NCBI RefSeq assembly: GCF_010729895.1
Contig: NZ_AP022612.1
Coordinates: 4,898,001 to 4,962,000, forward strand
Source of the DNA: Mycolicibacterium confluentis
GTDB lineage: Bacteria; Actinomycetota; Actinomycetes; Mycobacteriales; Mycobacteriaceae
DNA length: 64,000 nucleotides
Reading direction: 5' to 3'
Positions 47,255-55,919 of this stretch are shown piece by piece; position 1 is the first letter of the stretch; each line of letters begins with the position of its first letter. The notes below the pieces were generated by a model. It saw only the letters and a program-made list of their open reading frames with translations. It made no database searches and was not told the DNA's origin. A program made the translations under genes and the position numbers.

Positions 47255-47974
47255 TCATCCAATCCGCAGTGTCTGGCCGCCGTCGACGACGAGTTCTGAA
47301 CCGGTGATGAACGACGCCTGCTCGGAGAGCAGGAAGGCCACTGCGTCGGCGATCTCACCCGGGGTGCCCAGCCGGCCCGATTCAGCGAGCCTGGCCTGCG
47401 TGCGTTCGTCGAGCATCGGAGTCTGCACCGGGCCCGGCAGCACGGCATTGACCCGGATACCGTCGGAGGCCAACTCGGCGGCGGTGATCTGGGTCAGTCC
47501 GCGCAGGCCCCACTTCGAGGACCCATAGGCAGCATGGTTCGGGAAGGCGCGGACAGCGCCCGTGCTGCAGGTGTTGACGATTGCCGCACCAGAGGCCTCA
47601 CGCAACGCGGGCAGGCACGCCTGAATGCCCAGGAACGGGCCCAGACAGTTGACTCGCCACGCACGTTCGAATCCTTCGGCGGTCTCGTCTGACAACGACG
47701 CACGTTGCAGCACACCGGCGTTGTTCACCAACGCCGTCAAAGAACCGAACGACGACACGGTCCGCGACACCGCGTCCTGCCACTGGGACTCGGAGGTGAC
47801 GTCCAACTCCACAGCGATCACACCGTCGAGTCCTGCGACACTGGCGGTGAGTTCGTCGCTCGAGACATCACACGCGGCCACCCTGAACCCATCCCGGACC
47901 AGGCGCGCGGCGATCGCCGCACCTTGCCCGCGGGCGGCGCCGGTGACGAGAGCGACAGGCCCGGAGGCCGTCAC
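47255..47974 (-). CDS. Short-chain dehydrogenase/reductase
   Basis: The 239-aa classical SDR has VTGAARGQGAAIA, an acidic Asp after strand 2 (ACDVSS) favouring NAD, NNAGV, the catalytic Ser in NTCSTGA and Tyr-x-x-x-Lys in YGSSK. The C-terminal SFITGSELVVDGG motif is intact. It probably oxidises an alcohol to the ketone used by the downstream monooxygenase. GTG 47974 overlaps the SnoaL-like gene stop by four bases. Confidence 0.9.
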   Translation of the reverse strand: MTASGPVALVTGAARGQGAAIAARLVRDGFRVAACDVSSDELTASVAGLDGVIAVELDVTSESQWQDAVSRTVSSFGSLTALVNNAGVLQRASLSDETAEGFERAWRVNCLGPFLGIQACLPALREASGAAIVNTCSTGAVRAFPNHAAYGSSKWGLRGLTQITAAELASDGIRVNAVLPGPVQTPMLDERTQARLAESGRLGTPGEIADAVAFLLSEQASFITGSELVVDGGQTLRIG

Positions 47975-48366
47975 TGCTGGTCCTGCGGTGAGTCGGAAAG
48001 GCCGTCTGGCGTGAGGAACTGACATCGGCGGCGACGGAACCGCCAGCGTCCGTCCACCTTTACGAGGTCGTCGTCGTACAGGGCGGGACGCATGGAGTGA
48101 CTGGCGGCGTCGACGAAGAGCACCTGTGTCGTGGCGGTGGCGGAGTCGCCGTCGATCCGAACCCGGGACACCCCCGTCAGATGCATGCCACGCGGCGCAC
48201 GGGTGAACATCTTTCGCACGCGCTCAGGTCCCACGAGAGTCTTGCCGAACACAAGATACTCGGAGTCCTCCGTGAACAGCCCGACGCAGCCCTCGATGTC
48301 GTCGGTGTCGAGGGCCAGCGCGTAGTCGGCGATCAGGTCGCCGATCGCCTCGCGGTCAGAGGTCAT
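47971..48366 (-). CDS. SnoaL/NTF2-like protein (nuclear transport factor 2 fold)
   Basis: The 131-aa protein starts MTSDREAIGDLIADYALALDTDDIEGCVGLF, the standard opening of the SnoaL-like/ring-hydroxylating-dioxygenase-beta-like alpha+beta cone. These proteins act as isomerases, cyclases or dehydratases on steroid- and polyketide-like molecules. A His/Asp pair in the cone is suggested (RGMHLTGVSRVRIDGD) but catalysis is not certain. AAGGA precedes the ATG at 48366. It is cotranscribed with the acyl-CoA dehydrogenases and SDR. Confidence 0.83.
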   Translation of the reverse strand: MTSDREAIGDLIADYALALDTDDIEGCVGLFTEDSEYLVFGKTLVGPERVRKMFTRAPRGMHLTGVSRVRIDGDSATATTQVLFVDAASHSMRPALYDDDLVKVDGRWRFRRRRCQFLTPDGLSDSPQDQQ

Positions 48367-48376
48367 CTCGTTCCTT

Positions 48377-49555
48377 TCACCAGGACCTGGGGAGTCCGAG
48401 GAGTTGCGTGGCCAGCACGTTGTGCACGATCTCGGAGGACCCCCCCGAGATGGTGAGGGCGCGGGACCACAGGAAGGCCTGCTGCCAACGGCGGTGCACG
48501 ACATGTCCCGCTTCGGTCAGGCGTCCCGCGTTGGCCAAAGTCATGGCGTAGCGGCAGAGGGCAACGTTGAGTTCGGTGTACAGCAGTTTGGCGATCATGC
48601 CGTCGGTCGGCGTGTCGGTGCCTGCGCTGACCTTGGCGACAGCATCCTGTGCGATGTGCTGCACCGCGGTGACCCGCGCCTTGAAGTCGGCCAGTTCGGT
48701 GCGGACGACGGGGTCACCGATACCGGGACCGTCCGAAAGCTCCACGCACCTGGCGAGTTCCACGAGGTCATCGAAGAGCAGTTCGAGCATCACGGTGTTG
48801 GCACCAACATAGGCCCGCTCTGAGGCCAGACCTGAATTGGCGACGGACCAACCCTGGTTCACCTCGCCGAGCACGCTGTCAGCCGGAAGCACCGCGCCGT
48901 CGAAGTAGACCTCGCAGAATTCGTCGGAGCCCATCATCTCGCGGATGGGTCGCACGTCGATTCCGGGTGTGGACATGTCGACGACGAACATCGTCAGGCC
49001 CGCATGAGGTTTGGCTGCCTGCGGATCGGTCCTCGCCAGCAGGACGCCCATCTGGGACCACTGACCGTCGGTGGTCCACACCTTCTGGCCGTCGACGCGG
49101 AACGTCCCGTCCTCCTGTCGGATCGCCTTCGTGCTCAATCGCGCGAGGTCGCTTCCCACGCCGGGCTCACTGAGCAGTTGGCACCAGATATCTTGTCCAG
49201 AACGAATTCTCGGAAGGTGCCGACGCTTCTGCGAGGCAGTGCCGAAGGTGACGATCAGGTGGGCCGCAAGCATCACCTGGTCGATCGGTCGGGGCGCGCG
49301 CGCCCGGACGATCTCCTCCATGACCACCGCGTCGTATTCGGGCCGGTGGTCGGTGCTGCCGCCGTACTCGACCGGCCAGGAGCCGCCCATGTAGCCCGCG
49401 TCGAACAACGACGCATACCAGTTCCGCACCGCGCGTTCGGTTCCGGTGTCTCGAGGGACACGGACGCCGTCGTACCACTGTCCGGCGGGGGCGTTGGCGG
49501 CGATGAACGCCCGCACCTGATCGCGGTACTCGACGCCGACCGTGGTGGCGCTCAC
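48377..49555 (-). CDS. Acyl-CoA dehydrogenase (larger subunit of a probable pair)
   Basis: The 392-aa flavoprotein has WCQLLSEPGVGSDLARL, FRVDGQKVWTTDGQWSQMGVLLARTD and a C-terminal ALTISGGSSEIVHNVLATQLLGLPR, as in steroid and terpenoid FadE proteins. It sits directly behind a second, shorter acyl-CoA dehydrogenase gene with a 4-base overlap (GTG 49555). Such adjacent unequal FadE pairs in mycobacteria form alpha2-beta2 heterotetramers, for example ChsE1-ChsE2, on bulky CoA esters. The reaction is alpha,beta-desaturation. Confidence 0.88.
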   Translation of the reverse strand: MSATTVGVEYRDQVRAFIAANAPAGQWYDGVRVPRDTGTERAVRNWYASLFDAGYMGGSWPVEYGGSTDHRPEYDAVVMEEIVRARAPRPIDQVMLAAHLIVTFGTASQKRRHLPRIRSGQDIWCQLLSEPGVGSDLARLSTKAIRQEDGTFRVDGQKVWTTDGQWSQMGVLLARTDPQAAKPHAGLTMFVVDMSTPGIDVRPIREMMGSDEFCEVYFDGAVLPADSVLGEVNQGWSVANSGLASERAYVGANTVMLELLFDDLVELARCVELSDGPGIGDPVVRTELADFKARVTAVQHIAQDAVAKVSAGTDTPTDGMIAKLLYTELNVALCRYAMTLANAGRLTEAGHVVHRRWQQAFLWSRALTISGGSSEIVHNVLATQLLGLPRSW

Positions 49556-50484
49556 CAGCCCATCTCCTCGGCGAGACGGTGGTGCGGACGTCCGGGTCCG
49601 CACGCGATGGCGTCGTTGGCCACCACGCGGCGCAGGTGGAAGTGGTGACCCCACTCCCAGGTGAAGCCGATGCCGCCGCACAGTTGGATGCAGTCGCTGA
49701 TGATTTCGGCACCCCGTCCCCAGAAGAGTGTCTGAGCGACGGTGACCGGCGCGGCCCAGTCCGCGGACCCGCCGTCGAGTGCGGCAACCGCCGCGGCCAA
49801 AGTCAGTCGAAGCTGACGAACCATGACCTCATGATCGACCAGGCGGTGCGCGACAGCCTGGTACTTGCCGATCGGCACCCCGAATGTGGTGCGCTGCTTG
49901 GCGTATTCGACGGTCTTCTCCAGGACCTGCTGGACCGATCCCAGGGTGTCGGCGCAGTACAGCAACGCGCGCACGGCGCGGGCGCGTGCGGCCACCTCGG
50001 CGCCTGCCACCCGATCCGCGGTGCTTGAGTAGCGCACCCAGACCCGCGTCACGTCCAGTCCTGGAACGTCCTCGGCACTGGCCTCTCCCGCGCGACATGA
50101 CGAGACCCCAGATTCGTCGACGATCAGCAGCATCGTGTCCGCCGGCACCCGTACGGCCTGATCACCGAGGCCCACGAGGACGGCAGGGTCGTGTTCCACA
50201 TTGACGGACGCCGCCGCAAGCGCATCGCAGCCGGGCCCGGGGTACAGCGCGCGACCGAGTTCCTCGGCGACTACGACGGCCATCGCGAGCGATCCGTCCG
50301 GGGGATCGATGGTGGACCACAGCCCCTGATCACGCAGCACGTCCCAGCTCTCCGGCCAGGACTGCGCCCAGTCGTCATCGGGAAGGCCCGGGAACAGCGC
50401 TGTGAGTGACTCGCGGACCGAGGAACGCAGCAGCGCGATCTCGGCCGGGTCGGGTCCGACTCGGTGCTCGGTCACCGCGGTCAC
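49552..50484 (-). CDS. Acyl-CoA dehydrogenase (smaller subunit of a probable pair)
   Basis: At 310 aa this is shorter than a usual acyl-CoA dehydrogenase. It keeps the C-terminal helical bundle (YAKQRTTFGVPIGKYQAVAHRLVDHEV, CIQLCGGIGFTWEWGHHFHLRRV), but the middle beta-domain is reduced and the typical TEP..GSD loop is missing, as in FadE28-type partners. It probably works only together with the 392-aa subunit. GTG 50484 follows the aldolase stop by one base; GTG 50475 is an alternative. Confidence 0.84.
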   Translation of the reverse strand: MTAVTEHRVGPDPAEIALLRSSVRESLTALFPGLPDDDWAQSWPESWDVLRDQGLWSTIDPPDGSLAMAVVVAEELGRALYPGPGCDALAAASVNVEHDPAVLVGLGDQAVRVPADTMLLIVDESGVSSCRAGEASAEDVPGLDVTRVWVRYSSTADRVAGAEVAARARAVRALLYCADTLGSVQQVLEKTVEYAKQRTTFGVPIGKYQAVAHRLVDHEVMVRQLRLTLAAAVAALDGGSADWAAPVTVAQTLFWGRGAEIISDCIQLCGGIGFTWEWGHHFHLRRVVANDAIACGPGRPHHRLAEEMGW

Positions 50485-50485
50485 C

Positions 50486-51271
50486 TCAGCTGTATCCCTT
50501 CGCGCCCGCACCGTTGTCGCCGGAACTCCCCGTCGCCTCACGCAGATGCTCGGCCGCACCCCGGCGCAGTGCCTGCGACTCGGAGGCCAAGGTGATCATC
50601 TGAAAGCCCCACGAAGCCATCATGTTTCCGGTCTTGCCGGCACCTGCGTGGATTCCGGCTACCACGCCGGCCCGCTTGGCCGCCGCGGCCACGCACCGAA
50701 TCGCGTCGGTGACCTCAGGGGTGGTCCACATGTCGGGTACGGCATGTCCCAGCGAGATCGCCAGATCGGCCGGCCCCACGTAAACACCGGTGAGGCCTGG
50801 CACGGCACAGATCTCATCGACGAACGGCAGCGCCGCCGCAGTCTCGATCATCACGAACACGCCTGCGCGTGCCTCCAACTCCGCGGCATCCATTCCCAGG
50901 CTGGCCCGCAGTGGCCCGAAGCTGCGTACTCCCGCCGGTGCATACCTGGTCGCCGCGACGGCCTGCGCGGCCTGTTCGGGTGTCTCCACCATCGCGATCA
51001 CCACGGCGTCGGCACCTGCGTCGAGGACCCGCCCAATGGGCGCGGGATCGGTCGACGGCAACCGCACGACCGTGGCGATCGGCACGTGTTCGAGCCTGCG
51101 AAGCATCAACGCGACATCGGCATCGCTGAGATAGCCGTGCTGCATGTCGAATCCGACGTAGTCATACCCCGTCCGAGCGAACTCCTCGGGTCCCAGGAAC
51201 GTCGGGCCGACCACCCAACCGCCCCATGCCACCGAGCGTTCTGCCACCGTCACGTCGATCCTGCTCGACAT
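50486..51271 (-). CDS. HpcH/HpaI family aldolase
   Basis: The 261-aa TIM barrel has YDYVGFDMQHGYLSD, the metal-binding Glu in VMIETAAAL, and VYVGPADLAISLG with the Asp metal ligand, typical of class II pyruvate aldolases such as HpaI. It would cleave a 4-hydroxy-2-oxo acid to pyruvate plus an aldehyde using a divalent metal. This step suits the end of a ring or side-chain degradation pathway. It lies between the alcohol dehydrogenase and acyl-CoA dehydrogenase genes with gaps of four and one bases. Confidence 0.88.
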   Translation of the reverse strand: MSSRIDVTVAERSVAWGGWVVGPTFLGPEEFARTGYDYVGFDMQHGYLSDADVALMLRRLEHVPIATVVRLPSTDPAPIGRVLDAGADAVVIAMVETPEQAAQAVAATRYAPAGVRSFGPLRASLGMDAAELEARAGVFVMIETAAALPFVDEICAVPGLTGVYVGPADLAISLGHAVPDMWTTPEVTDAIRCVAAAAKRAGVVAGIHAGAGKTGNMMASWGFQMITLASESQALRRGAAEHLREATGSSGDNGAGAKGYS

Positions 51272-51275
51272 CGAA

Positions 51276-52256
51276 TCAGCCCTCCGACCCGGCGATGGCG
51301 ATCTTGACCCGGGTGGGGTCAGGACGCGCGGCCAACTCGAACGCGGCCTGCACCTCGTCGACACCGAAGGTGTGCGTGACGTAGTTGGGCAGGAGGTCGC
51401 GATGTTCGCGCGCGAACGCATCCGCGGCCCGCAGCACCCGGGCCCGGTCGAGCGTCACCCCGGACTTCAGGGTGAGGTTGTTGCGCAGCATGGTTCGCAT
51501 CGAGAGGGGGTAGCTGTCGTCATCGGGCACACCGAAGTAGAAGACGGTGCCGCCGGGTGCGGTGGCCTCCACCGCGTGCTGCAGTGTGGCCACCTGATGG
51601 CCGACGGCCTCGATCACAATGCCAGGCTTGGCCGTCGGGTCCAGGTGACTCACCCATCGGTCGCTGGTGGCGCGCACGATCGAGTCCACCCCGAACCGCG
51701 GGCCGATGGCCGACCGGTCGATCGGGTCCACACCCGTGACGTGACCCGCGCCCAAAGCCTTGGCCGCATAGGCGAACAACAGCCCGATCGAACCCTGTCC
51801 GATGACCGCCACGTGACGCCCGACGATGTCCGGAATCTGTTCCAGCGCATACAGCACGCACGCCAACGGTTGCAGGCCGACCGCCAGCGCCGGGGTCAAT
51901 GCCGGGTCGTAGGCGGCCAAGCCGTTGCCGTCGGCCACCACGACGCCCTTGAGTCCGTCGAAACCCGAGGCCCAGCCGACCACTCGGTCGCCGGTTCGGT
52001 GGTCCGGGTGCCTACTGGCCAGCACCTCGCCGACGATCTCGTGAATCGGGAATCCGATCATCTCGGCCGCGCTGGCGCCAGTGTCACCCGGCAGTTTGCC
52101 CTTCGCGCCGCGGAACCCGGGCAGATCGCTGCCGCAGATTCCGGCGGCCAGGAAGCGCAACAGCACCTGGTCCGGCCCAAGCGATTCGGGAGACGGTTCG
52201 GGCAGTTCGAGGCGCTCGAATTCGTACGGCGCGACCAGTCGATAGCTCCACACCAT
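51276..52256 (-). CDS. Zinc-type alcohol dehydrogenase (MDR family)
   Basis: The 326-aa medium-chain dehydrogenase has the catalytic-zinc ligand Cys41 in AAGICGSDLPGF, the conserved HEIVGEV, GDRVVGW, and the Rossmann motif VAVIGQGSIGLLFA. The four-cysteine structural-zinc lobe is missing; the segment reads GWASGFDGLKGVVVAD. It oxidises an alcohol or reduces a ketone with NAD(P). Its ATG shares one base with the P450 stop (TGATG), so it probably oxidises the P450's hydroxylated product. Confidence 0.88.
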   Translation of the reverse strand: MVWSYRLVAPYEFERLELPEPSPESLGPDQVLLRFLAAGICGSDLPGFRGAKGKLPGDTGASAAEMIGFPIHEIVGEVLASRHPDHRTGDRVVGWASGFDGLKGVVVADGNGLAAYDPALTPALAVGLQPLACVLYALEQIPDIVGRHVAVIGQGSIGLLFAYAAKALGAGHVTGVDPIDRSAIGPRFGVDSIVRATSDRWVSHLDPTAKPGIVIEAVGHQVATLQHAVEATAPGGTVFYFGVPDDDSYPLSMRTMLRNNLTLKSGVTLDRARVLRAADAFAREHRDLLPNYVTHTFGVDEVQAAFELAARPDPTRVKIAIAGSEG

Positions 52257-53485
52257 CAGACCTCCACCGGGATGCTGTTCCAGCCCCATTGAAAGCTCGA
52301 CGGCGGCCGCAACGCCGACTCGGCGATGATGCGGTAGTCGCCCACCCGCTTGAGGAACTCCTGGATCATGATCGTGATCTCGAGACGGGCGACGTGCACA
52401 CCGAGGCAGAAGTGTTGGCCACGCCCGAATGACAGCAGACGCTCGATCGGCCGGTTCCAGATGAACTGATCCGGGTCGCTGTACTCGCGTTCGTCACGGG
52501 CGGCCGAACCCAACAGCGTGATGATGCGCTGGCCCGGGTTGATCGTCGTACCATGAATCGCGTACGGCCGTCGCGCAGTTCGGGCGAACCACTGCGCGGG
52601 AGCGGCGTACCGGATGATCTCTTCGCGGGCCACCGGCACGTTGGCTTCGAGATCGGCGCGGACCGCGGCCAGTTGATCGGGGCGCTGCGCCAACTGCCAC
52701 AGCCCCGATGCGGTGATCTTCGGCACCGTCTCGGTGCCGCCGATGAACACACCCAGCATCTGGATCGCGGCCTCCATGTCGGAGAACGCCGAACCGTCGG
52801 GCAGTCGGAAGTTGATCAGGCTGTCCGCGATCGGGCAGGAACCGTCAGCGCCTTCGGCGCGGCGTTGTTCGACGATCGGCGTCAGATACGACAGGTAGCC
52901 GGGCCTCGCGTTGCCGACCTCGACCCCTTCACCGGGTTGCGCGAGGCTGCCGGCATTGACGGTGGCCAGCACCTCGGAGGCCAGATCTACAGGCAGACCT
53001 ACGAATTCGCACACCATCGCGGCCGCGACAATCCCGCCGTAGTCCTGGGTCAGGTCGAATGTGCCGCGGGGAAGCAGTTCATCGAGGCGCTCGTTGGCCA
53101 GCGTTCGGATTCGGTCGGCGAGCTTGGCCGCCGACCGCGGGCGGAATTGGGCCGAGGTGCACCGCCGGACGTTCTCGTAGATCGGCGAATCGAAATTGGC
53201 GTGAAACGGCATGGGGTGCAACGGCGGATCCGCGACCGGCCCAGAGTTGTGTTCGCTCAGCACGTTGGCGGCGGGCAGGGTGCCCTCGGAGGCGACAAAG
53301 GTGCCGTCGGTCAGTCCGAGCACCTGCCAGATGTCCTCGAACCGCGACAATGCGTAGGTGTCCCACTTGGGGATGTAGTAGACGGGATGGTGGTCACGTA
53401 ACACCCGGTAGTAGGGCAGCGGATCGGCCATCACGTCCGGGTCAAACGGATCGTAGGTGAAGTCCTGCAGCACGGGCTGATTCAT
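52256..53485 (-). CDS. Cytochrome P450
   Basis: The 409-aa P450 has the I-helix GVFIGGTETVPKI, ExxR in EEIIRY and the heme motif LSFGRGQHFCLGVHVAR with Cys360. The acid-alcohol pair is Glu-Thr in GTET. I cannot name the CYP family with confidence. It is the second gene of the catabolic operon, seven bases after the NIPSNAP-like gene, and is followed with overlap by the alcohol dehydrogenase. This suggests it makes the initial hydroxylation. Electrons must come from a ferredoxin outside the operon. Confidence 0.88.
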   Translation of the reverse strand: MNQPVLQDFTYDPFDPDVMADPLPYYRVLRDHHPVYYIPKWDTYALSRFEDIWQVLGLTDGTFVASEGTLPAANVLSEHNSGPVADPPLHPMPFHANFDSPIYENVRRCTSAQFRPRSAAKLADRIRTLANERLDELLPRGTFDLTQDYGGIVAAAMVCEFVGLPVDLASEVLATVNAGSLAQPGEGVEVGNARPGYLSYLTPIVEQRRAEGADGSCPIADSLINFRLPDGSAFSDMEAAIQMLGVFIGGTETVPKITASGLWQLAQRPDQLAAVRADLEANVPVAREEIIRYAAPAQWFARTARRPYAIHGTTINPGQRIITLLGSAARDEREYSDPDQFIWNRPIERLLSFGRGQHFCLGVHVARLEITIMIQEFLKRVGDYRIIAESALRPPSSFQWGWNSIPVEV

Positions 53486-53492
53486 CGCATGC

Positions 53493-54203
53493 CTATTTCA
53501 GGGGCGAGGGCGGCAGCGCGGACAGGATCGAGTCCTCCCAACCGTCGCGCAACGCCGGCGCGACACTCATCCATGTGACGATCTCGGCGGGCGGTTGGTC
53601 CTTCCACGACGGATAGTGGTTCTCGAAGCAGTCCCAGTCGCCGTCGAGCGCCCAGTAGTGGATGACCTCGTTGAACCGGAAAGTCGTGATGAACGACCCC
53701 AGCCAGCGCTTGCCGGTGGACTCTGACCACGGCACGTACAGGCGTTCCAATTCGCGGATGTAGTCGTCCTGCCGGCCCGGTTTTGTCTGCATGATCTCCT
53801 GGATCACCAGGCCAGCCGAGAACTTCGCCTCCCGCAGTTGGGCCAGCGTCCTGTTGTACTTGCCCGCGTACATGATCCGGCCCTCACCGGAGGCCCCGAT
53901 GCCAGACAGGAACTTCTGCCAGGCCGTTGCGGCGTCGGCGTGGCTGCCTCCGCGGGCCTGGGCTCGGCCGATCCGCGCATAGTCGGCGAACGCGTCGATC
54001 TCCCAGATGACGGTGACCTGCGGCCAGTGCCCGTTGTAGGGCGTGCTCTCCCAGAGCGAGTACAACCGCGCCCCCAGCGATTCCATCATCGGCTGGTAGA
54101 TCTCGGTGAATGCGCCGGTGAACTCCTCGGCGCTGCCCGATCCCAACTCGATGGTCTCGTGCAGATACAGCAGCGTGTGGCCGTAGTACTTCTTCATCGT
54201 CAT
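53493..54203 (-). CDS. NIPSNAP-like / dimeric alpha-beta barrel protein
   Basis: The 236-aa soluble protein appears to consist of two ferredoxin-like halves: KYYGHTLLYLHETIELGSGS... with QVTVIWEIDAFADYARIG, then SAGLVIQEIMQTKPGRQDDYIRELE with VIHYWALDGDWDCFENHY. NIPSNAP-type domains of this form are common beside terpenoid and steroid degradation genes but their role is unclear. ATG 54203 (MTMKKYYG) or 54197 may be the start. It is the first gene of the operon, with the regulon motif 36 bases upstream. Confidence 0.72.
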   Translation of the reverse strand: MTMKKYYGHTLLYLHETIELGSGSAEEFTGAFTEIYQPMMESLGARLYSLWESTPYNGHWPQVTVIWEIDAFADYARIGRAQARGGSHADAATAWQKFLSGIGASGEGRIMYAGKYNRTLAQLREAKFSAGLVIQEIMQTKPGRQDDYIRELERLYVPWSESTGKRWLGSFITTFRFNEVIHYWALDGDWDCFENHYPSWKDQPPAEIVTWMSVAPALRDGWEDSILSALPPSPLK

Positions 54204-54238
54204 GCGCAGACGCCTGTTGACAGTGACACCCTGCGAGC

Positions 54239-54264
54239 GTGACACTTGTCGCGTGTTTTGTAAA
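54239..54264. promoter_or_regulatory. Regulon motif GTGACA-N14-TGTAAA (site 2)
   Basis: This site lies in the 72-base divergent region between the ten-gene operon and the SMP-30 gene. It is 36 bases from the minus-strand ATG and 11 bases from the plus-strand GTG. The flank AGCGTGACACTT is shared with the site at 59026. One regulator bound here could control both directions. Confidence 0.65.
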
Positions 54265-54275
54265 GGTGTGATCTC

Positions 54276-55088
54276 GTGAACCAGATTGCCGACGGATTCT
54301 GCTTCGGTGAAGGTCCACGGTGGTTCGAAGGCCTGCTGTGGTTCTCCGACATGCTGGGCGAGGCCGTGCACACCGTGACCCTCTGCGGATCGATGACGAC
54401 GGTGCCCATTCCCGGCCACGCGCCGTCGGGTCTGGGGTTCTGCCCAGACGGCTGCCTCCTGGTGGCGTCGACCGAGAAACGCCAGCTCCTGCACTATGAC
54501 GGGGAGGAGTTGACCGGTTTCGCCGACCTCGCCCGTCTGGCGCACGCCAACCTCGGCGATCTGGTGATCGACGAGCACGGACGCGCCTACGTGGGGTCGC
54601 AGGCCCGGTCTGGCGGAGTGATCATTCGGGTGGACCGCGACCGCAGCGCACGCGTCGTCGCCGCCGGCCTCGACTTCCCCAACGGCATGGTGATCACGCC
54701 CGACGGCGGCACGCTGATCGTCGCCGAATCGCTGGGCCGACGGCTGACGGCCTACCGGATCGACCTCGCCGGCAACCTGCACGACCGGCGGATCTTCGCC
54801 GACGGTCTCACCGCCGCACCCGACGGCATCGCACTCGACGCCGACGGCGGCGTGTGGGCGGCGATGACATTGGGAGGACGGTTCGATCGGATCGTCGAGG
54901 GCGGCGAGGTCACCGACAGCATCGACATGGAGGGGCGCGCCGCGATCGCATGCGCCCTGGGCGGGCCGGAACGGCGCACGCTGTTTCTGCTGTCCAGCCC
55001 CGATGCCTATCCCGAACGCCTGATCGGCACCAAGGACTCGCGCGTCGACACCGTGACCGTCGATGTGCCCGGAGCGGGGAGACCGTGA
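54276..55088 (+). CDS. SMP-30/gluconolactonase/LRE family protein
   Basis: The 270-aa beta-propeller has the family motifs CFGEGPRWFEGLLWFSDM with the metal-ligand Glu, HAPSGLGFCPDG, GLDFPNGMVITPDGGTLIVAES with the Asn ligand, and AAPDGIALDADGGVWAAM with the Asp. It binds a divalent cation and hydrolyses lactones. Opposite a Baeyer-Villiger operon and behind the same control motif, the likely job is opening the lactone product. The GTG start follows the regulon motif so closely that the mRNA is probably leaderless. Confidence 0.88.
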   Translation: MNQIADGFCFGEGPRWFEGLLWFSDMLGEAVHTVTLCGSMTTVPIPGHAPSGLGFCPDGCLLVASTEKRQLLHYDGEELTGFADLARLAHANLGDLVIDEHGRAYVGSQARSGGVIIRVDRDRSARVVAAGLDFPNGMVITPDGGTLIVAESLGRRLTAYRIDLAGNLHDRRIFADGLTAAPDGIALDADGGVWAAMTLGGRFDRIVEGGEVTDSIDMEGRAAIACALGGPERRTLFLLSSPDAYPERLIGTKDSRVDTVTVDVPGAGRP

Positions 55089-55903
55089 TGTCGGACAGCT
55101 ATTACGAACTCGTCGATGTCGACGGCCAGCGGGAACGATTCACCTGCACCGACCTGGTGCGCAGCACGTGGTCGGCCCGCATCCAGCACGGCGCCCCGGT
55201 GTCGGCCCTGTTGTCCCGTGCGCTGGAACGCTGCGCGCAGCGAGAGGACACCAGGCTGACGCGCGTGGTGGTGGACCTGCTGGGCGGGGTCCCCGCCGAC
55301 GGTGAGATCTGGGTGTCCTCCAGGCTCGAACGCTCCGGCAAGCAGATCGAACTGGTCAGCGCGGAGATGCTCGGCGTCGGACCGGATGGCCAACCCCGCG
55401 CAGTCGCACGGGCGACGGGGTGGCGGATGCAGACGCTCGACACCGCGACACTCGTGCACGCCCCAGCTGAACCGATCCCCCCGTTGGCGCAGGCCGAAGC
55501 CCGGGACATGCGCAAGGACTGGGACCGCAACTACGTGCACAGCCTCGACTGGCGCTGGCTCACCAGCCCGCTGAACGACGGTCCCGGGATGTCCTGGCTC
55601 AAGCCGCTGGCCGATCTGGTCAAAGGTGAGACCATGACGCCGCTGCAGCGGCTGTTCTCGGTCGCCGACTGCGCCAACGGTCTGGGGAACAAGCTCGACA
55701 TCCGGAAGTGGACCTTCCTCAACACCGATTTGACGGTGCACATCCACCGCGTGCCGGACGGTGAGTGGACCGGCATTCGGGCCGAAACCAGTTACGGGCC
55801 AGACGGTGTGGGCGCGACCCTGGGCACGCTGTACGACGAGCGGGGCGCGATCGGCGCGATCGCACAGTCGGTTCTGATGCGGCCGCAGCCCCCGCGAAAG
55901 TAA
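55088..55903 (+). CDS. Acyl-CoA thioesterase-like (TesB-like hot-dog) protein
   Basis: The 271-aa protein looks like a double hot-dog thioesterase-family protein. The N-terminal half contains the FTCTDLVRSTWSARIQHGAPV and TRVVVDLLGGVPADGEIWVSSRLERSGKQIE pattern. The C-terminal half has WTFLNTDLTVHIHRVPDGEWTGIRAETSYGPDGVGA. It may hydrolyse or bind an acyl-CoA. Its ATG shares one base with the SMP-30 stop, so the two are coupled. It converges with the second P450 gene 16 bases away. Confidence 0.8.
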   Translation: MSDSYYELVDVDGQRERFTCTDLVRSTWSARIQHGAPVSALLSRALERCAQREDTRLTRVVVDLLGGVPADGEIWVSSRLERSGKQIELVSAEMLGVGPDGQPRAVARATGWRMQTLDTATLVHAPAEPIPPLAQAEARDMRKDWDRNYVHSLDWRWLTSPLNDGPGMSWLKPLADLVKGETMTPLQRLFSVADCANGLGNKLDIRKWTFLNTDLTVHIHRVPDGEWTGIRAETSYGPDGVGATLGTLYDERGAIGAIAQSVLMRPQPPRK

Positions 55904-55919
55904 GGGACGAGCGCAGCCG

